5,897 nt of DNA, taken from contig JAHFSL010000178.1 in NCBI GenBank assembly GCA_023265785.1, positions 1 to 5,897 on the forward strand. Direction: 5' to 3'. Source of the stretch: Candidatus Coatesiibacteriota bacterium. Lineage in GTDB: Bacteria; Oederibacteriota; CAKKQC01. The stretch's first letter is position 1; every line of letters starts with the position of its first letter. Shown here one piece after another: positions 5,611 through 5,897 of this stretch. The notes under the pieces are model-generated. The model saw only the letters and a list, made by a program, of their open reading frames with translations. It was not told the DNA's origin and made no database searches. A program made the position numbers and the translations under genes.

Positions 5611-5639
5611 ATACTACCGAACTACCGCGGTAGCGTCAA
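5611..5639 (-). promoter_or_regulatory. Sigma-70-like promoter of the toxin-antitoxin module, overlapping the kinase stop codon
   Basis: The -35 box TTGACG (5639-5634) and -10 box TAGTAT (5616-5611) are separated by exactly 17 bp. They match 5/6 and 4/6 of the consensus. The kinase stop TGA (5638-5636) lies within the -35 box. With the usual spacing the transcript would start at or next to 5604, the A of the antitoxin ATG. The promoter would also serve the regulator downstream. Confidence 0.62.
5614..5633 (-). promoter_or_regulatory. Candidate antitoxin operator in the promoter spacer
   Basis: A perfect 12-bp palindrome, CTACCGCGGTAG (5622-5633), lies between the -35 and -10 boxes. A further CTACCG half-site (5614-5619) overlaps the -10 box, 8 bp away. 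Three clustered 6-bp half-sites suit co-operative binding by ribbon-helix-helix dimers and fit the autorepression usual for such modules. Confidence 0.6.
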
Positions 5640-5897
5640 TCGCTTGAGCCCACGCGCAGGGGGAGCTCAACGCTGGCGACCGTTCCATCACTGCCGTGAA
5701 CGGGATCGAGACGCAACCGTCCGCCGTGGGCTTCAACGATGTCGCGGGAGATGGCGAGTCCCAATCCGAGCCGGCCGGGCTTGGTCGTAAAGAACGGCTC
5801 GGTGGCCCGGTGGCGTGTTTCGATGGAGAGTCCTTCGCCGGTGTCGGCAACCGTCACGACCGCGGACGGCACCCCATTGCGCGCGGTGGCAATCTCC
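5636..5897 (-). CDS. Sensor histidine kinase, C-terminal part of the ATP-binding domain (5' end beyond window)
   Basis: The last 86 residues and the TGA stop (5636) are visible; the frame is open to the right edge (EIATARNGVPSAVV). It shows the HATPase_c signatures in order: G1 box VADTGEG (visible residues 16-22), F box TEPFFTTKP (32-40) and G2 box GRLGLGLAIS (41-50), followed by RDIVEAHGG (51-59) and the final strands. The compact GLGLGL form of the G2 box without the usual GTG occurs in NtrB/FixL-like kinases. A GTG at 5872 could be misread as a start, but coding clearly continues upstream. Its probable partner is the NtrC-family regulator at 4901-3510, with the toxin-antitoxin pair between them. 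The sensor and phosphorylated-His regions lie outside the window, so the signal is unknown. Confidence 0.9.
   Translation of the reverse strand, partial: EIATARNGVPSAVVTVADTGEGLSIETRHRATEPFFTTKPGRLGLGLAISRDIVEAHGGRLRLDPVHGSDGTVASVELPLRVGSSD

Noticed and set aside
5263..5790. Plus-strand open frame of 175 codons across the antitoxin, promoter and kinase end
   Set aside because: Antisense to three well-supported genes and spanning their intergenic promoter; no recognisable domain.

Overview
All genes in this window lie on the minus strand and read from the right edge to the left. GC content is moderately high, starts follow Shine-Dalgarno rules for the secreted proteins, and the regulators are typical of bacteria: a histidine kinase, a sigma-54-dependent response regulator and a VapBC-like toxin-antitoxin pair. 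Seven-bladed-propeller (SBBP-type) repeats ending in a FlgD-like Ig module suggest an uncultivated or environmental Gram-negative lineage with large extracellular proteins, for example an Elusimicrobiota-like or related candidate phylum. This taxonomic guess is weak.

Layout from right to left. (1) 5897-5636: the 3' end of a sensor histidine kinase, with the ATP-binding domain visible. (2) 5639-5611: a sigma-70-like promoter starting in the kinase stop codon, with a palindromic operator in its spacer; it is placed so that the next mRNA would be leaderless. (3) 5604-5302: a ribbon-helix-helix antitoxin. (4) About 5305-4898: a PIN-domain toxin with no ordinary start codon at the expected place. 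(5) 4901-3510: an NtrC-family response regulator whose start overlaps the toxin stop (ATGA). It carries an in-frame amber codon exactly where the Walker B glutamate should be. (6) 3506-3340: an intergenic region with two 14-bp inverted repeats 20 bp apart, a good -24/-12 sigma-54 promoter, and a leader with two small hairpins. (7) 3339-2686: a small secreted PKD/Ig-like protein. (8) 2685-2557: a gap with a GC-rich hairpin and a strong ribosome-binding site. (9) 2556 to beyond position 1: a large secreted protein made of two seven-bladed propellers, a proline-rich linker and the start of a FlgD-like Ig domain. It runs off the left edge without a stop.

Inferred working model: the kinase and regulator form a two-component system, separated by a toxin-antitoxin module. 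The regulator acts at the tandem inverted repeats just beyond its own gene and drives the sigma-54 promoter for the secreted PKD protein, and possibly the propeller protein. If the amber codon is real, this switch is broken (or depends on readthrough) in the sequenced genome. It may also be a base-calling error, and that is the first thing to resolve.
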